From Ferrithrix thermotolerans DSM 19514 (GTDB lineage Bacteria > Actinomycetota > Acidimicrobiia > Acidimicrobiales > Ilumatobacteraceae), in NCBI GenBank assembly GCA_945862025.1, contig CAMAWU010000004.1, positions 1-56,755 on the forward strand: a stretch of 56,755 nt of DNA, given 5' to 3'. Position numbers and translations under genes: made by a program. Shown in pieces: positions 9,034 to 18,720 of the stretch. The notes under the pieces are model-generated. The model was given only the letters and a program-made list of their open reading frames with translations. It did no database searches and had not been told where the DNA came from. How positions within the stretch are numbered: the stretch's first letter is position 1; each line of letters begins with the position of its first letter.

Positions 9034-9423
9034 ATGAAAACAGCAATCAGCAGATTTGATTCTGGCGACACAGTTGTACAGGTTGTGATTGCCGTGCCAA
9101 TTGTGCTGATGCTGTTACTCATTGCAGTTCAATCGATGCTATTTATGCATTCGGCACATATTGCAACTCTGTCAGCAGCCAAAGGTGCAGCAGTTGCTGC
9201 GTCGACAAATGGTGACGCAGTTTCAGCAATTGATTCGGCAACGCGCACTGCTGCTGAACTTGGCGCACAGCTAATCGGAACCCCGACACTCGAAGTAAGC
9301 AATGGATTTGTCGCAATGCGAGTGAGGGTTTCGGTGCCAAATGTGTCACTTTTCTTTCCACCGTCAGTTGAGCGGCGCGGTGAAGAGCCATTAGAAGAGT
9401 TCGTCTCTGAAATAGATCGATGA
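9034..9423 (+). CDS. TadE-like minor pilin
   Basis: 129 residues with a short N-terminus, one membrane helix (VVQVVIAVPIVLMLLLIAVQ, about 14-33) and an extracytoplasmic domain. TadE/TadF proteins are pseudopilins processed by the Tad prepilin peptidase. The ATG at 9034 is preferred because AGGA lies six bases upstream; a TTG at 9028 would add two residues. Its stop overlaps the next start (ATGA). The sequence of the outer domain is too variable to assign further. Confidence 0.75.
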   Translation: MKTAISRFDSGDTVVQVVIAVPIVLMLLLIAVQSMLFMHSAHIATLSAAKGAAVAASTNGDAVSAIDSATRTAAELGAQLIGTPTLEVSNGFVAMRVRVSVPNVSLFFPPSVERRGEEPLEEFVSEIDR

Positions 9424-9818
9424 TTTCTGAACGCGGGTCAGTCACTGTTGAACTGGTGATTCTCACACCGTTGCTAATGATGCTCGTGCTATTTGGTATT
9501 TATGCTGGTCGCGCATCAGAAGCTGTCATCCAAGTTCGACATGCTGCTGATCAGGCGGCACGGGCCGCATCTAAGGGCGGTAAATCACGAATTCAGTCAA
9601 CAGCAAAGCAAATTGCTGAGAGGGCATTGCAAAACAGTGGAACTTCGTGCACAGAAATAGTTGTTAATTCGTCGCTGATCAGTCAAGGTGAGGACTCAGC
9701 AGTTTTGGTAAAAGTTGACTGCACTATTAAAAATAATGATCTGTCAATCCTTGGAGTCCGACCTCGAATCGTTAGCGCGTCATCAAGCGAAGTTATAGAC
9801 AGATGGCGAGTTGACTGA
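9420..9818 (+). CDS. TadE-like minor pilin
   Basis: 132 residues with the classic TadE start ERGSVTVELVILTPLL (residues 4-19): a Gly followed by a helix that carries the conserved Glu11. The helix continues to about residue 28. The outer domain carries two Cys, Cys77 and Cys101, that could form a disulfide. It overlaps its neighbours on both sides (ATGA upstream, TGATG downstream), so the three minor subunits are translationally coupled. Confidence 0.85.
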   Translation: MISERGSVTVELVILTPLLMMLVLFGIYAGRASEAVIQVRHAADQAARAASKGGKSRIQSTAKQIAERALQNSGTSCTEIVVNSSLISQGEDSAVLVKVDCTIKNNDLSILGVRPRIVSASSSEVIDRWRVD

Positions 9819-10210
9819 TGAAATCTCGAATTCACGAAGAGGGTGTGGTAACAGCATTCGTAGTTGGTTTGCTGATGACTTTCATTGTTTGTGCTGGACT
9901 AAGTGTTGATGGTGGGCGATTAATTGCTGCGCGACTGACTCTCGCCGATCATGCCGAAAATGCTGCACGCTTCGCAGCACAAGAATTGGTTTCATTGCGC
10001 ACCGGGTCGCCGAAAATTGATCAGCAGGCAGCACGACAGTCAGCAGTGCAGTATTTAAGCGACAATAAGTTGATTGGAGAAGTTGCAGTAAATGTAGAGT
10101 CCGTAACGGTTACTGTTTCACAAACTGTTGAGATGTCGTTGCTGCAACTATTTGGCGCTAGAGATCATTTAATTTCGGTTACCCGACGAGTTGAGCCGCG
10201 CAGTGAATGA
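9818..10210 (+). CDS. TadG-like / TadE-like pilus protein
   Basis: 130 residues: an N-terminal membrane helix (about 9-29, EEGVVTAFVVGLLMTFIVCA) followed by SVDGGRLIAARLTLADHAENAARFAAQE, the segment shared by TadG N-termini and the actinobacterial secretion-neighbourhood TadE-like family. It is much shorter than proteobacterial TadG and lacks a von Willebrand domain. It starts at the TGATG overlap and ends in an ATGA overlap with the regulator-like gene. Confidence 0.78.
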   Translation: MKSRIHEEGVVTAFVVGLLMTFIVCAGLSVDGGRLIAARLTLADHAENAARFAAQELVSLRTGSPKIDQQAARQSAVQYLSDNKLIGEVAVNVESVTVTVSQTVEMSLLQLFGARDHLISVTRRVEPRSE

Positions 10211-12090
10211 AGATTGGTCGAATTAAAGTGATTGATTTTCCTTTCGGTATGTCACAACAACAGTCCGTTGTCGCAATTTTAGTTTTTATTATGTGTGTGG
10301 CTTTTTTGTGGATAATTGCTCACGCACTGGTTGACCTAATTAGATATTTGATCTTTCATTTTTCACACCGTAGTAAGTTCACCCCACGCAGTTGGTTATT
10401 CATCACTATTGCAAGCCTGTTGAGCATCGTATTTATCGCTCGTGGCCAAGTCGCAAAGGCAGCAAGCGTTGAAATTCGTGCTGACTCAGAAACCCAGAAT
10501 AAAACCAATCCAAGTCAAGATTTAATCCCTGTCCTATCTTGCTCTGTTGTCGTAGCCGGCTTAATTTTTGAGATTGGCAAGCAACGCGGTATCCGACTTC
10601 GTCAATTGCAAACAAACTCGCGCCTTAATCACCCCTCAGCAACAGCAGTTAGAACCGAGGTTGCATTAAGAGCAACACTTGAAGTCAAACCAGCACAAAC
10701 TGAAAATATTTATCTAGATGCCAATTCGCAGAATCCAATTTTTGTCCCATTTGGAATCTGTGATTCGAAGATGGTGTTTATCGATATTGGGCAGAGATCA
10801 ATTATTAATATTTTGAAAGAGGATGCGACACAGACAATTGCGATCGTCGATGCCTTGGTAGCGGCAACCCTGTTTTCTACTCGAAATAAAGTCAAACCAG
10901 TTTTTTTGATAAAAGATCGTGACAAAGTCGACACCTCAAGTCTGTTGTTTCCACAAGTTGCAGTAGTTTCAAATGTTCAGGAAGTTTCTGAGATCACTGC
11001 GAACGTTAGAGAGCATTGCGTCGTCTTTACCGCTTCGCAAATTAGCCAACTAGAAGTTGATCAGCTCTTAGCTAATAACTGCGCTGTTATCAGCACTTCA
11101 GCAATATCTTGTGCAACCGTTGTGTTGCAAGCAAATCAGTGTCAATGGCGGTTACTGCCGAGCAATATTGTGATGACTCCATTTGGATTGTTGAGCAACG
11201 AAGCGCATGCAATAAATGAGCTACTCATTGATGTTGATCGGTCGCTGCAACTCGACACGAATTTTGCGAATATCACAAATACGCGAGATTTGAATTCCGA
11301 AAATTTACATCGCAATTGCGAGAAATGGAATGTGTTGGTTCGTACTCTTGGGCCAGTTGATGTTCAACTCAACGATGGCACAGTCATTGAGTTTGAGAAG
11401 TCGAAAACCAAAGAATTATTAGCCTGGCTGACAAGTCACCGATCTCGCCCAACACGAAGTGCAGCACGCACCGCACTATGGGATGTCAACGTTGCCGATG
11501 CGACTTTCACAAACATAGTTTCAGATGCGCGGCGAATGCTTAATCAAACTCACTTAATTTCAAATAGTGAAGAATGGCTCCCAAGAACTTTCAATGATCA
11601 ATTGCCTTTTCACATCTCAATAATTAGCGATGGTGAAATTCTTGAATCTTGTATTACTAGGGCCCACGAACTTGAGCCAAACCAGGCGATCGCAGAATTG
11701 CATAGAGGACTTGAACTTGTTCGTGATTTACCATTCTCTGGCACTGGATATCTGTGGCCCGATGCTGAAGGAATAACTTCGCAGCTAGTGCTGAATGTAA
11801 TTACTGCTTCAGCAATGGCTGGAGAACTAGATCTTCAACGCGGTGAAATTGAGGGTGTATTTTGGGCAACATCCAAGGGTTTAAAAGTTCTTGGAGCGCA
11901 CGAAGAACTGATTGCATTGCGAATGCGGGCTCATGCCCTTCGTGGCGATTTTGCTGGGGTGCGCGGTGAATGGCACTCGTATGAGCGCGCCGTTAAGTCA
12001 GACTCTTGGGCAAATAGTCAACCGTCGCCAAAACTTTTGAATTTATACAATCAACTAAACAGTGGTATGCCAGTTTCGCTAGCGCGGTAA
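10207..12090 (+). CDS. Membrane-anchored BTAD/SARP-type protein at the end of the Tad operon
   Basis: 627 residues. Three hydrophobic segments occur near the N-terminus (about 19-50, 62-79 and 106-121). They are followed by a variable middle region (about 140-370), a winged-helix-like segment with LGPVDVQLNDGTVIEFEKSKTKELLAWL (from 381) and RSAARTALWD (417-426), and a C-terminal helical-repeat region (about 485-595) that resembles the bacterial transcriptional activator domain. This order is known from actinobacterial SARP-like proteins coded within Tad clusters. No AAA or NB-ARC module is present. It is coupled to the TadG-like gene by ATGA and overlaps the convergent ppm1-like gene by 12 bases. 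The direct role as regulator of the pilus operon is inference. Confidence 0.75.
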   Translation: MKIGRIKVIDFPFGMSQQQSVVAILVFIMCVAFLWIIAHALVDLIRYLIFHFSHRSKFTPRSWLFITIASLLSIVFIARGQVAKAASVEIRADSETQNKTNPSQDLIPVLSCSVVVAGLIFEIGKQRGIRLRQLQTNSRLNHPSATAVRTEVALRATLEVKPAQTENIYLDANSQNPIFVPFGICDSKMVFIDIGQRSIINILKEDATQTIAIVDALVAATLFSTRNKVKPVFLIKDRDKVDTSSLLFPQVAVVSNVQEVSEITANVREHCVVFTASQISQLEVDQLLANNCAVISTSAISCATVVLQANQCQWRLLPSNIVMTPFGLLSNEAHAINELLIDVDRSLQLDTNFANITNTRDLNSENLHRNCEKWNVLVRTLGPVDVQLNDGTVIEFEKSKTKELLAWLTSHRSRPTRSAARTALWDVNVADATFTNIVSDARRMLNQTHLISNSEEWLPRTFNDQLPFHISIISDGEILESCITRAHELEPNQAIAELHRGLELVRDLPFSGTGYLWPDAEGITSQLVLNVITASAMAGELDLQRGEIEGVFWATSKGLKVLGAHEELIALRMRAHALRGDFAGVRGEWHSYERAVKSDSWANSQPSPKLLNLYNQLNSGMPVSLAR

Positions 12091-12816
12091 GTGTTTGCGG
12101 CCGATACCGGTGCGGAGTGCGAAACCCCAGCGAGTAACAAGCATCATTGATTCGCGCATGATGCGGGTGTTCATCTTTGACTCACCGAATGCTCGGTCAA
12201 CATACACAATTGGTGATTCAACTATTGAGCCGAGTTTCTTGCGCGAAATCACAAATGCCATCTCGGAGAGAAAAGCGTAACCATCGGCTTTTAGTCCATC
12301 TAGATCAATATTTTTAAGGCTGGATGCCGAATATGCACGAAACCCTGAAGTGCAGTCTTTTATCTTTAGGCGTAGACAAAACGCCGTGTATAAATTGCCC
12401 CATTTTGAAAGCAACCGACGAAACAGTGGCCAATTTGTAACTCCGCCACCTGGCACATATCTTGAGCCGATAACAAGAGCCGTGTCTGAATTGACTAATG
12501 AAATTAGTTTTGTGAGAACTTTTGGGTCATGAGAAAAATCAGCATCCATTGTCGCGATCACTTCGTATCCGCTTTCGATTGCTGCAAGCATTGCATCGCG
12601 GCTAGCCGGCGCATAGCCGCGCCGACTGGTGCGATTAATCACTTTGATCGAGCCAAGCCGCTGCGCAACTGACTCGGCAATCTTTGCTGTGCCATCAGGG
12701 CTGTTGTCATCAACAACTAAAATGTCTGTGTTCGGTGAGTCTGAACGAACCTGCGTCAAAAACCGCTCAATGTTTTCGGCTTCATTAAAAGTTGGAATAA
12801 TTAAAACGGATTTCAC
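12079..12816 (-). CDS. ppm1: Polyprenol-phosphate mannosyltransferase (Ppm1/DPM1-like GT2)
   Basis: A 245-residue GT-A glycosyltransferase without membrane domain, expected to make polyprenyl-phosphate mannose from GDP-mannose at the inner face of the membrane. Motifs: IIPTFNEAENI (6-16), DDNSPDG (36-42), DAD (91-93), SGFR (157-160) and the DPM-typical VDRAFGESKM near residue 208. The usual GLG acceptor-side motif is replaced by RRGYAPASRDAM (65-76). Its 3' end overlaps the convergent BTAD-type gene by 12 bases. It lies 10 bases downstream of radA on the same strand. Confidence 0.88.
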   Translation of the reverse strand: MKSVLIIPTFNEAENIERFLTQVRSDSPNTDILVVDDNSPDGTAKIAESVAQRLGSIKVINRTSRRGYAPASRDAMLAAIESGYEVIATMDADFSHDPKVLTKLISLVNSDTALVIGSRYVPGGGVTNWPLFRRLLSKWGNLYTAFCLRLKIKDCTSGFRAYSASSLKNIDLDGLKADGYAFLSEMAFVISRKKLGSIVESPIVYVDRAFGESKMNTRIMRESMMLVTRWGFALRTGIGRKHLPR

Positions 12817-12826
12817 TGATTAAACG

Positions 12827-14197
12827 CTAGTTGATTGATAAGCCTGCAAGGGCTAAAGCCTCAGCAACCGTGTGTGCTGGTTCAAGTTTGATGCCAGAAA
12901 TATTTAGATCTACTGCACTGCTAGCAGGAATAATCGCGCGTGTGAAACCAAGTCGTGCAGCTTCGGCTAAACGGCGCGCGGTATTGCTGGCTTGGCGCAA
13001 CTCACCTGCTAGACCAACTTCGCCGCACGCAACTAAATTTTCTGCCAGTGGTCGATCTGTAGCTGCCGAAACAAGCGCCAGACACAAACCAAGATCTGCA
13101 CCCGGTTCACCGAGTTTGACACCGCCGACAACTGATGCGAACACTTCATGTTGCGAAAGATTTACACCAGCACGACGCTCAAGAACTGCGAGCAACATTG
13201 CTAAGCGTCCTGAGTCAACGCCTTGCGCTGATCGTCGCGGAGAAACATGCGACGGTGAAAGATTCGTTAGTGCTTGTACTTCAACCAATAACGGTCGATG
13301 CCCTTCAAGTGCCGGCACGACAATTGAACCAGGTACACCTGCTCGGCGGTCGGCAAGAAATAATTTGCTGGCGTCTGGCACACTGCGTAACCCCAACTCG
13401 GTCATCTCAAATAGGCCAAGTTCGTTAGTTGAGCCAAACCGATGTTTTACTGCGCGCAATAAACGCAAGGCGTGGTGCCGTTCTCCTTCGAATGACAGCA
13501 CAGTGTCAACAACATGTTCGAGCACTCGCGGCCCAGCAAGACCACCGTCTTTAGTGACATGCCCAACCAAAACAATCGGTAGATCACGAGCCTTGGCTTC
13601 TTGTACGAGGCGATGTGCACAGCCTCGAACTTGCGCAACAGAACCAGGCGCAGAATTCAACAGTGGATCAGCGATTGCTTGAATGCTGTCTATGACTACA
13701 AGTTGTGGTTCAACTTGGTTGATGCAATTAATAATGTTCGTCAGAGACATCTCTGCAACAAGCCATAGGTCTGGTTTGACTGCATTGAGTCGTTCGGCAC
13801 GCATGTGCACTTGCTGGGCACTTTCCTCGGCGGTGACATAAAGAGTTCTGCCAGACCAGGCTGCAAGCAATTGCAGCAGCAAAGTTGATTTGCCGATGCC
13901 AGGCTCACCGCCGAGCAAAGTCACAGAACCTGGCACAAGCCCACCACCGAGTACACGGTCCAACTCTTCAACGCCAGTTGTTTGCGGCTCAGAAATTATT
14001 GCGTCAAGTGCATTGATCGGTTTTGGCTCACCAGGGGGCACAAGAGCCATGCCAGTTGCGATAGAAATTAATTCTTCGTCACCTTCAACATCTTCAACGA
14101 GGCTGTTCCATGCGCCGCAAGAACCACAGCGACCAGCCCACTTTGGCAAGGCAACACCACAGTCGGTGCATCTATATACAGTGCGAAGTTTCACCAT
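12827..14197 (-). CDS. radA: DNA repair protein RadA (Sms)
   Basis: A 456-residue branch-migration helicase of recombination. It has an N-terminal C4 zinc finger (Cys10, Cys13, Cys24, Cys27), Walker A GGEPGIGKST (about 96-105), a RecA-like core with VVIDSIQAI (167-175), the RadA-specific motif and a C-terminal Lon-like domain with SPRRSAQGVDSGRLAMLLAV. The RadA signature KNRFG reads KHRFG here (251-255), a change of the second residue. It lies 13 bases after the LppM-like gene, so it is probably in one unit with clpC, lppM and ppm1. Confidence 0.96.
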   Translation of the reverse strand: MVKLRTVYRCTDCGVALPKWAGRCGSCGAWNSLVEDVEGDEELISIATGMALVPPGEPKPINALDAIISEPQTTGVEELDRVLGGGLVPGSVTLLGGEPGIGKSTLLLQLLAAWSGRTLYVTAEESAQQVHMRAERLNAVKPDLWLVAEMSLTNIINCINQVEPQLVVIDSIQAIADPLLNSAPGSVAQVRGCAHRLVQEAKARDLPIVLVGHVTKDGGLAGPRVLEHVVDTVLSFEGERHHALRLLRAVKHRFGSTNELGLFEMTELGLRSVPDASKLFLADRRAGVPGSIVVPALEGHRPLLVEVQALTNLSPSHVSPRRSAQGVDSGRLAMLLAVLERRAGVNLSQHEVFASVVGGVKLGEPGADLGLCLALVSAATDRPLAENLVACGEVGLAGELRQASNTARRLAEAARLGFTRAIIPASSAVDLNISGIKLEPAHTVAEALALAGLSIN

Positions 14198-14210
14198 CTC
14201 GCACTAGACA

Positions 14211-15020
14211 TTATTCGCTCGGTGTACGAGGATCGTCTTTGCGTTTAGCCGCAACTCTCGAGATGATCATTGTCATACCGATCAGCCAAAATACAAGAAC
14301 AAACTTGAGTATCACGGATGCATATTTGGCGACAATCGCGGTTATCGCAGTGTTACGAGAAGTTGTCGTGACAAGTTGCGCATTTCCATCCAACGGCACT
14401 TGCCAAGTAATCGTGCTTTGCGTTGCCGTGCCCGTTGTTTGTTCTATTTTGCCCGGAAGATTAACAACAAAGTTGATGCTTGAAACACCAGCCAAATTTA
14501 AATCATTTAATTCTAAATTTTGAGCGAATGGTTCAGCACCGATTGTTTTCAGCAAATCGGCATCTGAGAATGCCGCAAGGCCACCATCAACTTGTAACGC
14601 CCCGTCTAGTTTGAAAGTTGAATCAGAATCTTTTCCGATGCGAGTTAAAGTCAGTTGCTTAAACGGCCCATTGGCACCCGAGAGTTGCGCGAGCAAAGTT
14701 GTTGCTTGAGATGCGTTACTAAAGGCGTGACTTATCGAAACTTGTAAACCACCATCGGCCAACACATTTGGTCCAGCCACGACCCAGCCAGCAGATTTCG
14801 CATCATCGAATCGAAAATCAGTGGCCAATTTTGGGGTTTGGTCAATGACTTGTTTATCGGCGGTCAAGTTCACAGTCAGTGTTCCCGCACCATTTGGGAA
14901 AATATCTAAGGTCACCACCGTGTCAACGCGACATGCGGTGAGCATCGTTAGCCCGAGAACAATTAATGAGACTCGTAAAAAAGCGAGTCGATGACGCGCG
15001 CGCGGCACGCTACTGCTCAC
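14211..15020 (-). CDS. LppM-like lipoprotein with C-terminal membrane helix
   Basis: 269 residues: a signal peptide with lipobox LTAC (Cys30), an extracytoplasmic beta-rich domain beginning RVDTVVTLDIFPNGAGTLTV that matches the LppM/DUF3153 family of actinobacteria, and a C-terminal helix (about 236-257, ILKFVLVFWLIGMTMII) followed by a charged tail. In mycobacteria LppM takes part in cell-surface glycolipid and phagosome traits. The start overlaps the clpC stop by four bases, so the two are coupled. Membership is judged from the N-terminal pattern and topology. Confidence 0.72.
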   Translation of the reverse strand: MSSSVPRARHRLAFLRVSLIVLGLTMLTACRVDTVVTLDIFPNGAGTLTVNLTADKQVIDQTPKLATDFRFDDAKSAGWVVAGPNVLADGGLQVSISHAFSNASQATTLLAQLSGANGPFKQLTLTRIGKDSDSTFKLDGALQVDGGLAAFSDADLLKTIGAEPFAQNLELNDLNLAGVSSINFVVNLPGKIEQTTGTATQSTITWQVPLDGNAQLVTTTSRNTAITAIVAKYASVILKFVLVFWLIGMTMIISRVAAKRKDDPRTPSE

Positions 15021-17551
15021 TCAGGTGTAGTTGGAGTTGTATCGCTCGCACCAGCGAGAACTACTGCGGTCGGCGACACGAAACCTTCAACAGCCTTGAA
15101 TGTAAATCGCTGCTCGTCCTTTTTGTCTGGATCGTCTTCAACGCCAACAACAATTATCTCACCGGCATGAAACTCTTTGAGAAGTAACTTCTCGGAGAGT
15201 GGGTCTTCGATGAATCGTTGCAACGCTCGACGAAGTGGTCGTGCGCCGAGTTGTGGATCATAGCCACGCTTGGCAAGAAGACCCTTGGCAACTTCAGTGA
15301 GTTCAAACCCGAGCCCAAGACCCTCGAGTTGGCCAGTCAAACGCTTGCTCATCAGGTCAACCATTTGCACTACTTCAGCCATCGCAAGTTCGTGGAACAC
15401 GATCACTTCGTCAATGCGATTAAGAAACTCAGGCTTGAACTGAACTTTGAGTGCCTCGTTGACTTTTTCTTGCATTCGAGCGTATGAAAGCGCTTCATCG
15501 TTTTTGCCGAAACCAACATTGGCTTTGCGCAAATCTTGCGTGCCTAAGTTGGAAGTCATAATCAAAACAGTGTTTCTAAAGTCAGTGCTACGACCTTGTG
15601 CGTCGGTCAAACGACCTTCTTCAAGAATTTGTAACAGCGTATTAAACACGTCAGGGTGTGCTTTTTCAATTTCATCAAACAACACAACTGAGAATGGCTT
15701 GCGACGAACAGCCTCTGTGAGTTGACCGCCCTCTTCGTAGCCAACGTATCCAGGGGGTGAACCAACAAGGCGACTGACTGTGTGCTTCTCCATGTATTCA
15801 CTCATGTCGAGAGCGATCAGTGCATCTTCGTCTCCGAACAAAAATTCAGCGAGAGTTTTTGCGAGTTCAGTTTTACCAACACCAGTTGGCCCGAGGAAAA
15901 TAAAAGAACCACTTGGACGTTTCGGGTCTTTGAGCCCGGCGCGAGTACGACGAATACTTTGGCTGACTGCCTTGATTGCGTTTTCTTGACCGATGATTCG
16001 CTTGTGGAGTTCGCCTTCCATGTTTAGCAATTTGGCGGTCTCTTCTTCAGTGAGTTTGAACACTGGAATACCTGTCCACATACTCAATACTTCAGCGATT
16101 GATTCTTCGCTAACTTCGTCGAAAAGGTCAATGCCTTGAGCCTTAACATCAACTTCTTTTTGTGATCGCTCTTCGAGCAGTGTTCGCTCTTGATCGCGCA
16201 AACGACCCGCTTCTTCAAAGCGTTGTTCTTCGACGGCTTTTTTCTTGGCCTCTTGAACATCATTGATTTTATTCTCAATTTCTTTGAGGTCTGGCGGCGT
16301 GGTCATACGTTTGATTCGCAAACGACTTCCTGCTTCATCAATTAGATCGATTGCCTTGTCTGGCAAGAAGCGATCAGAGATGTAACGATCGGCAAGGTTT
16401 GCAGCCGAAACGAGTGCCTGGTCGGTGATTGTGACGCGGTGATGCGTTTCGTACTTGTCGCGGATGCCCTTCAAGATTTCGATTGTGTGCGCAACCGATG
16501 GCTCGTCAACTTTGACTGGTTGAAAGCGTCGTTCAAGAGCGGCATCTTTCTCGAAATGTTTGCGAAATTCATCAAGCGTTGTTGCGCCAATTGTTTGCAG
16601 TTCGCCACGAGCAAGCATTGGTTTAAGGATTGATGCAGCGTCAATTGCGCCTTCGGCGGCACCGGCGCCAACGAGTGTGTGAATCTCGTCGATGAACAAA
16701 ATAATGTCACCGCGTGTTTTGATTTCTTTCAAAACCTTTTTGAGACGCTCTTCAAAATCCCCGCGGTAACGACTGCCGGCAACGAGAGCGCCGAGGTCAA
16801 GTGTGTACAACTGCTTATTGGTTAGTGTCTCAGGAACTTCGTTGGCGACGATTTTTTGGGCGAGACCCTCGACGATTGCGGTTTTACCTACACCGGGCTC
16901 GCCGATTAGTACCGGGTTATTTTTGGTTCGACGAGAGAGGATCTGCATTACCCGCTCCATCTCTTTTTGGCGACCGATAACAGGATCAAGCTTTTTGTCG
17001 CGCGCAAGTTGCGTCAGGTTGCGACCGAACTGATCAAGAATTTGACTGCCACCCTTTTCTTGCGGTGTGTCTTTCGTGCTAGTTGCTTCGCCTTCCGCCT
17101 TGCCACCAGGACCTTGGTAACCGCTAAGTAACTGAATCACTTGTTGGCGAACGCGACCAAGATCAGCTCCCAGTTTGACGAGAACTTGTGCTGCGACGCC
17201 TTCTCCTTCGCGAATCAGGCCAAGCAAAATGTGCTCTGTGCCGATGTAGTTGTGGCCGAGCTGCAACGCTTCGCGCAGTGAAAGTTCGAGAACTTTCTTG
17301 GCTCTTGGCGTAAATGGAATATGTCCAGAGGGCGACGATCCACCTTGACCGATTATTTCTTCGACCTGCGCGCGAACCGCTTCAAGAGAGATGCCAAGTG
17401 CTTCGAGTGCTTTGGCAGCGACGCCTTCACCTTCATGAATCAGGCCGAGCAAAATGTGCTCTGTGCCAATGTATGAATGGTTGAGCAGGCGGGCTTCTTC
17501 TTGAGCAAGTACAACGACCCTGCGGGCCCTATCCGTAAAACGTTCGAACAA
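15017..17551 (-). CDS. clpC: ClpC AAA+ unfoldase of the Clp protease
   Basis: 844 residues. Two N-terminal Clp-N repeats (about 1-70 and 78-145, each with [20 protein letters not shown]), AAA domain 1 with Walker A GEPGVGKT (217-224) and FIDEIH (287-291), a UVR/middle domain (about 424-460), and AAA domain 2 with Walker A GPTGVGKT (554-561). It feeds unfolded proteins to ClpP. The start is TTG at 17551, which gives the family-typical [17 protein letters not shown] lies about 6-12 bases upstream. No CtsR or McsAB genes are nearby, as usual in actinobacteria. A rare TTG start may limit translation. Confidence 0.97.
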   Translation of the reverse strand: MFERFTDRARRVVVLAQEEARLLNHSYIGTEHILLGLIHEGEGVAAKALEALGISLEAVRAQVEEIIGQGGSSPSGHIPFTPRAKKVLELSLREALQLGHNYIGTEHILLGLIREGEGVAAQVLVKLGADLGRVRQQVIQLLSGYQGPGGKAEGEATSTKDTPQEKGGSQILDQFGRNLTQLARDKKLDPVIGRQKEMERVMQILSRRTKNNPVLIGEPGVGKTAIVEGLAQKIVANEVPETLTNKQLYTLDLGALVAGSRYRGDFEERLKKVLKEIKTRGDIILFIDEIHTLVGAGAAEGAIDAASILKPMLARGELQTIGATTLDEFRKHFEKDAALERRFQPVKVDEPSVAHTIEILKGIRDKYETHHRVTITDQALVSAANLADRYISDRFLPDKAIDLIDEAGSRLRIKRMTTPPDLKEIENKINDVQEAKKKAVEEQRFEEAGRLRDQERTLLEERSQKEVDVKAQGIDLFDEVSEESIAEVLSMWTGIPVFKLTEEETAKLLNMEGELHKRIIGQENAIKAVSQSIRRTRAGLKDPKRPSGSFIFLGPTGVGKTELAKTLAEFLFGDEDALIALDMSEYMEKHTVSRLVGSPPGYVGYEEGGQLTEAVRRKPFSVVLFDEIEKAHPDVFNTLLQILEEGRLTDAQGRSTDFRNTVLIMTSNLGTQDLRKANVGFGKNDEALSYARMQEKVNEALKVQFKPEFLNRIDEVIVFHELAMAEVVQMVDLMSKRLTGQLEGLGLGFELTEVAKGLLAKRGYDPQLGARPLRRALQRFIEDPLSEKLLLKEFHAGEIIVVGVEDDPDKKDEQRFTFKAVEGFVSPTAVVLAGASDTTPTTPE

Positions 17552-17704
17552 CTTTGACCGCCTTGTGAGTTACTTGAGGTTGCTTAAAGTGTATCGGTGA
17601 GAGTGCTGGGGTTTACGACAGCTATATTTTCTTCGCAGAATTTGAAATGTGACGCACGGCGCTTAGTTCGCAGTTTCACAAGCCAAGTTGCGTAGCCTGT
17701 GGAT

Positions 17705-18688
17705 ATGAGCACTGTCTCGCCGTTACTGTCGTTGCCGTTCATGGCATCAGATCGTGAACGCGTTGATCGTGCGTTGCGAACTGCCGTTGAGACAAAAGAT
17801 TCTCACTTAAATGAACTAGCTTCGCATCTGATTATTGCTGGCGGAAAGAGGTTGCGCCCAGTGCTGTCTATCGCGGCTGCACAAGTGGGTAGTGAATCTA
17901 CTGTCAGTGACGAAGTGATCCAAGGTTCAATCGCCTGCGAACTCGTTCATCTTGGTTCGCTGTATCACGACGATGTAATGGATGAATCGATGACGCGGCG
18001 CGGTGTTGACACCGTGAATGCACGATGGGGAAATCTGCAAGCAATTCTTGCTGGTGACTTTATGTTGGCTAAAGCATCTGAGGTTTCAGCAGCATTAGGA
18101 ACAGAAGTTGTAACTTTATTGGCCCAAACAATTGGAAAATTATGCGAAGGACAGATTGAAGAACTTCGCGCGACTTACAATGTGTCGCGATCGATTCCGT
18201 CGTATCTAGTCAGCATTGAAGGAAAAACTGCTTCGTTGTTTGCGACTGCTGCCCGAATTGGTGCAATTGTTGCCGGCCAGGACCGCAAACTTATTGACGC
18301 TCTAACTATTTACGGCACGGCCTACGGCATGGTATTTCAGATTGTTGATGACATCTTGGATGTGATCGCTACTGATGACGAACTTGGCAAACGCGCTGGT
18401 CATGACATGGAAGAGGGCGTGTACACGCTTCCAGTTTTATTGACACTTTCTTCAGATTCGACAGATGCAATTGAGTTGCGCGATCTACTTGGTCGACCAT
18501 TTGTTGGTAATGAACGCGATAAAGCGCTACAAATAGTTCGTTCTAATTCTGGTATTGCCAGCGCAATTGAGACTGCTCTCGATTATGTCGCAATTGCCGA
18601 AGTTGAATGCAACAAGTTGCCAGCGTCAAGTGCAACCACAGCGCTACGCACCGCACCACGGATTCTTTTAGAGTCAGTTATTCGTTAA
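17705..18688 (+). CDS. Long-chain polyprenyl diphosphate synthase
   Basis: A trans-isoprenyl diphosphate synthase (heptaprenyl/octaprenyl type) that supplies the side chain for menaquinone. The first Asp motif is DDVMD and the second is DDILD, with GGKRLRPVL near residue 46 and GQIEELR after the first motif; all catalytic residues are in place. ATG at 17705 or GTG at 17699 (two residues longer) are both possible, and neither has a ribosome site. TAGCCT at 17693-17698 is six bases before the ATG and would suit a leaderless transcript. Product chain length cannot be read safely from sequence. Confidence 0.92.
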   Translation: MSTVSPLLSLPFMASDRERVDRALRTAVETKDSHLNELASHLIIAGGKRLRPVLSIAAAQVGSESTVSDEVIQGSIACELVHLGSLYHDDVMDESMTRRGVDTVNARWGNLQAILAGDFMLAKASEVSAALGTEVVTLLAQTIGKLCEGQIEELRATYNVSRSIPSYLVSIEGKTASLFATAARIGAIVAGQDRKLIDALTIYGTAYGMVFQIVDDILDVIATDDELGKRAGHDMEEGVYTLPVLLTLSSDSTDAIELRDLLGRPFVGNERDKALQIVRSNSGIASAIETALDYVAIAEVECNKLPASSATTALRTAPRILLESVIR

Positions 18689-18720
18689 GTCGCGTTTAAA
18701 AAATTGTAGAGAAGTTAAGT

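Noticed and set aside
12831-13682. A 283-codon open frame antisense to radA
   Set aside because: It mirrors RadA codons, has low-complexity Arg/Ser/Thr composition and no recognisable domain; radA on the other strand is beyond doubt.
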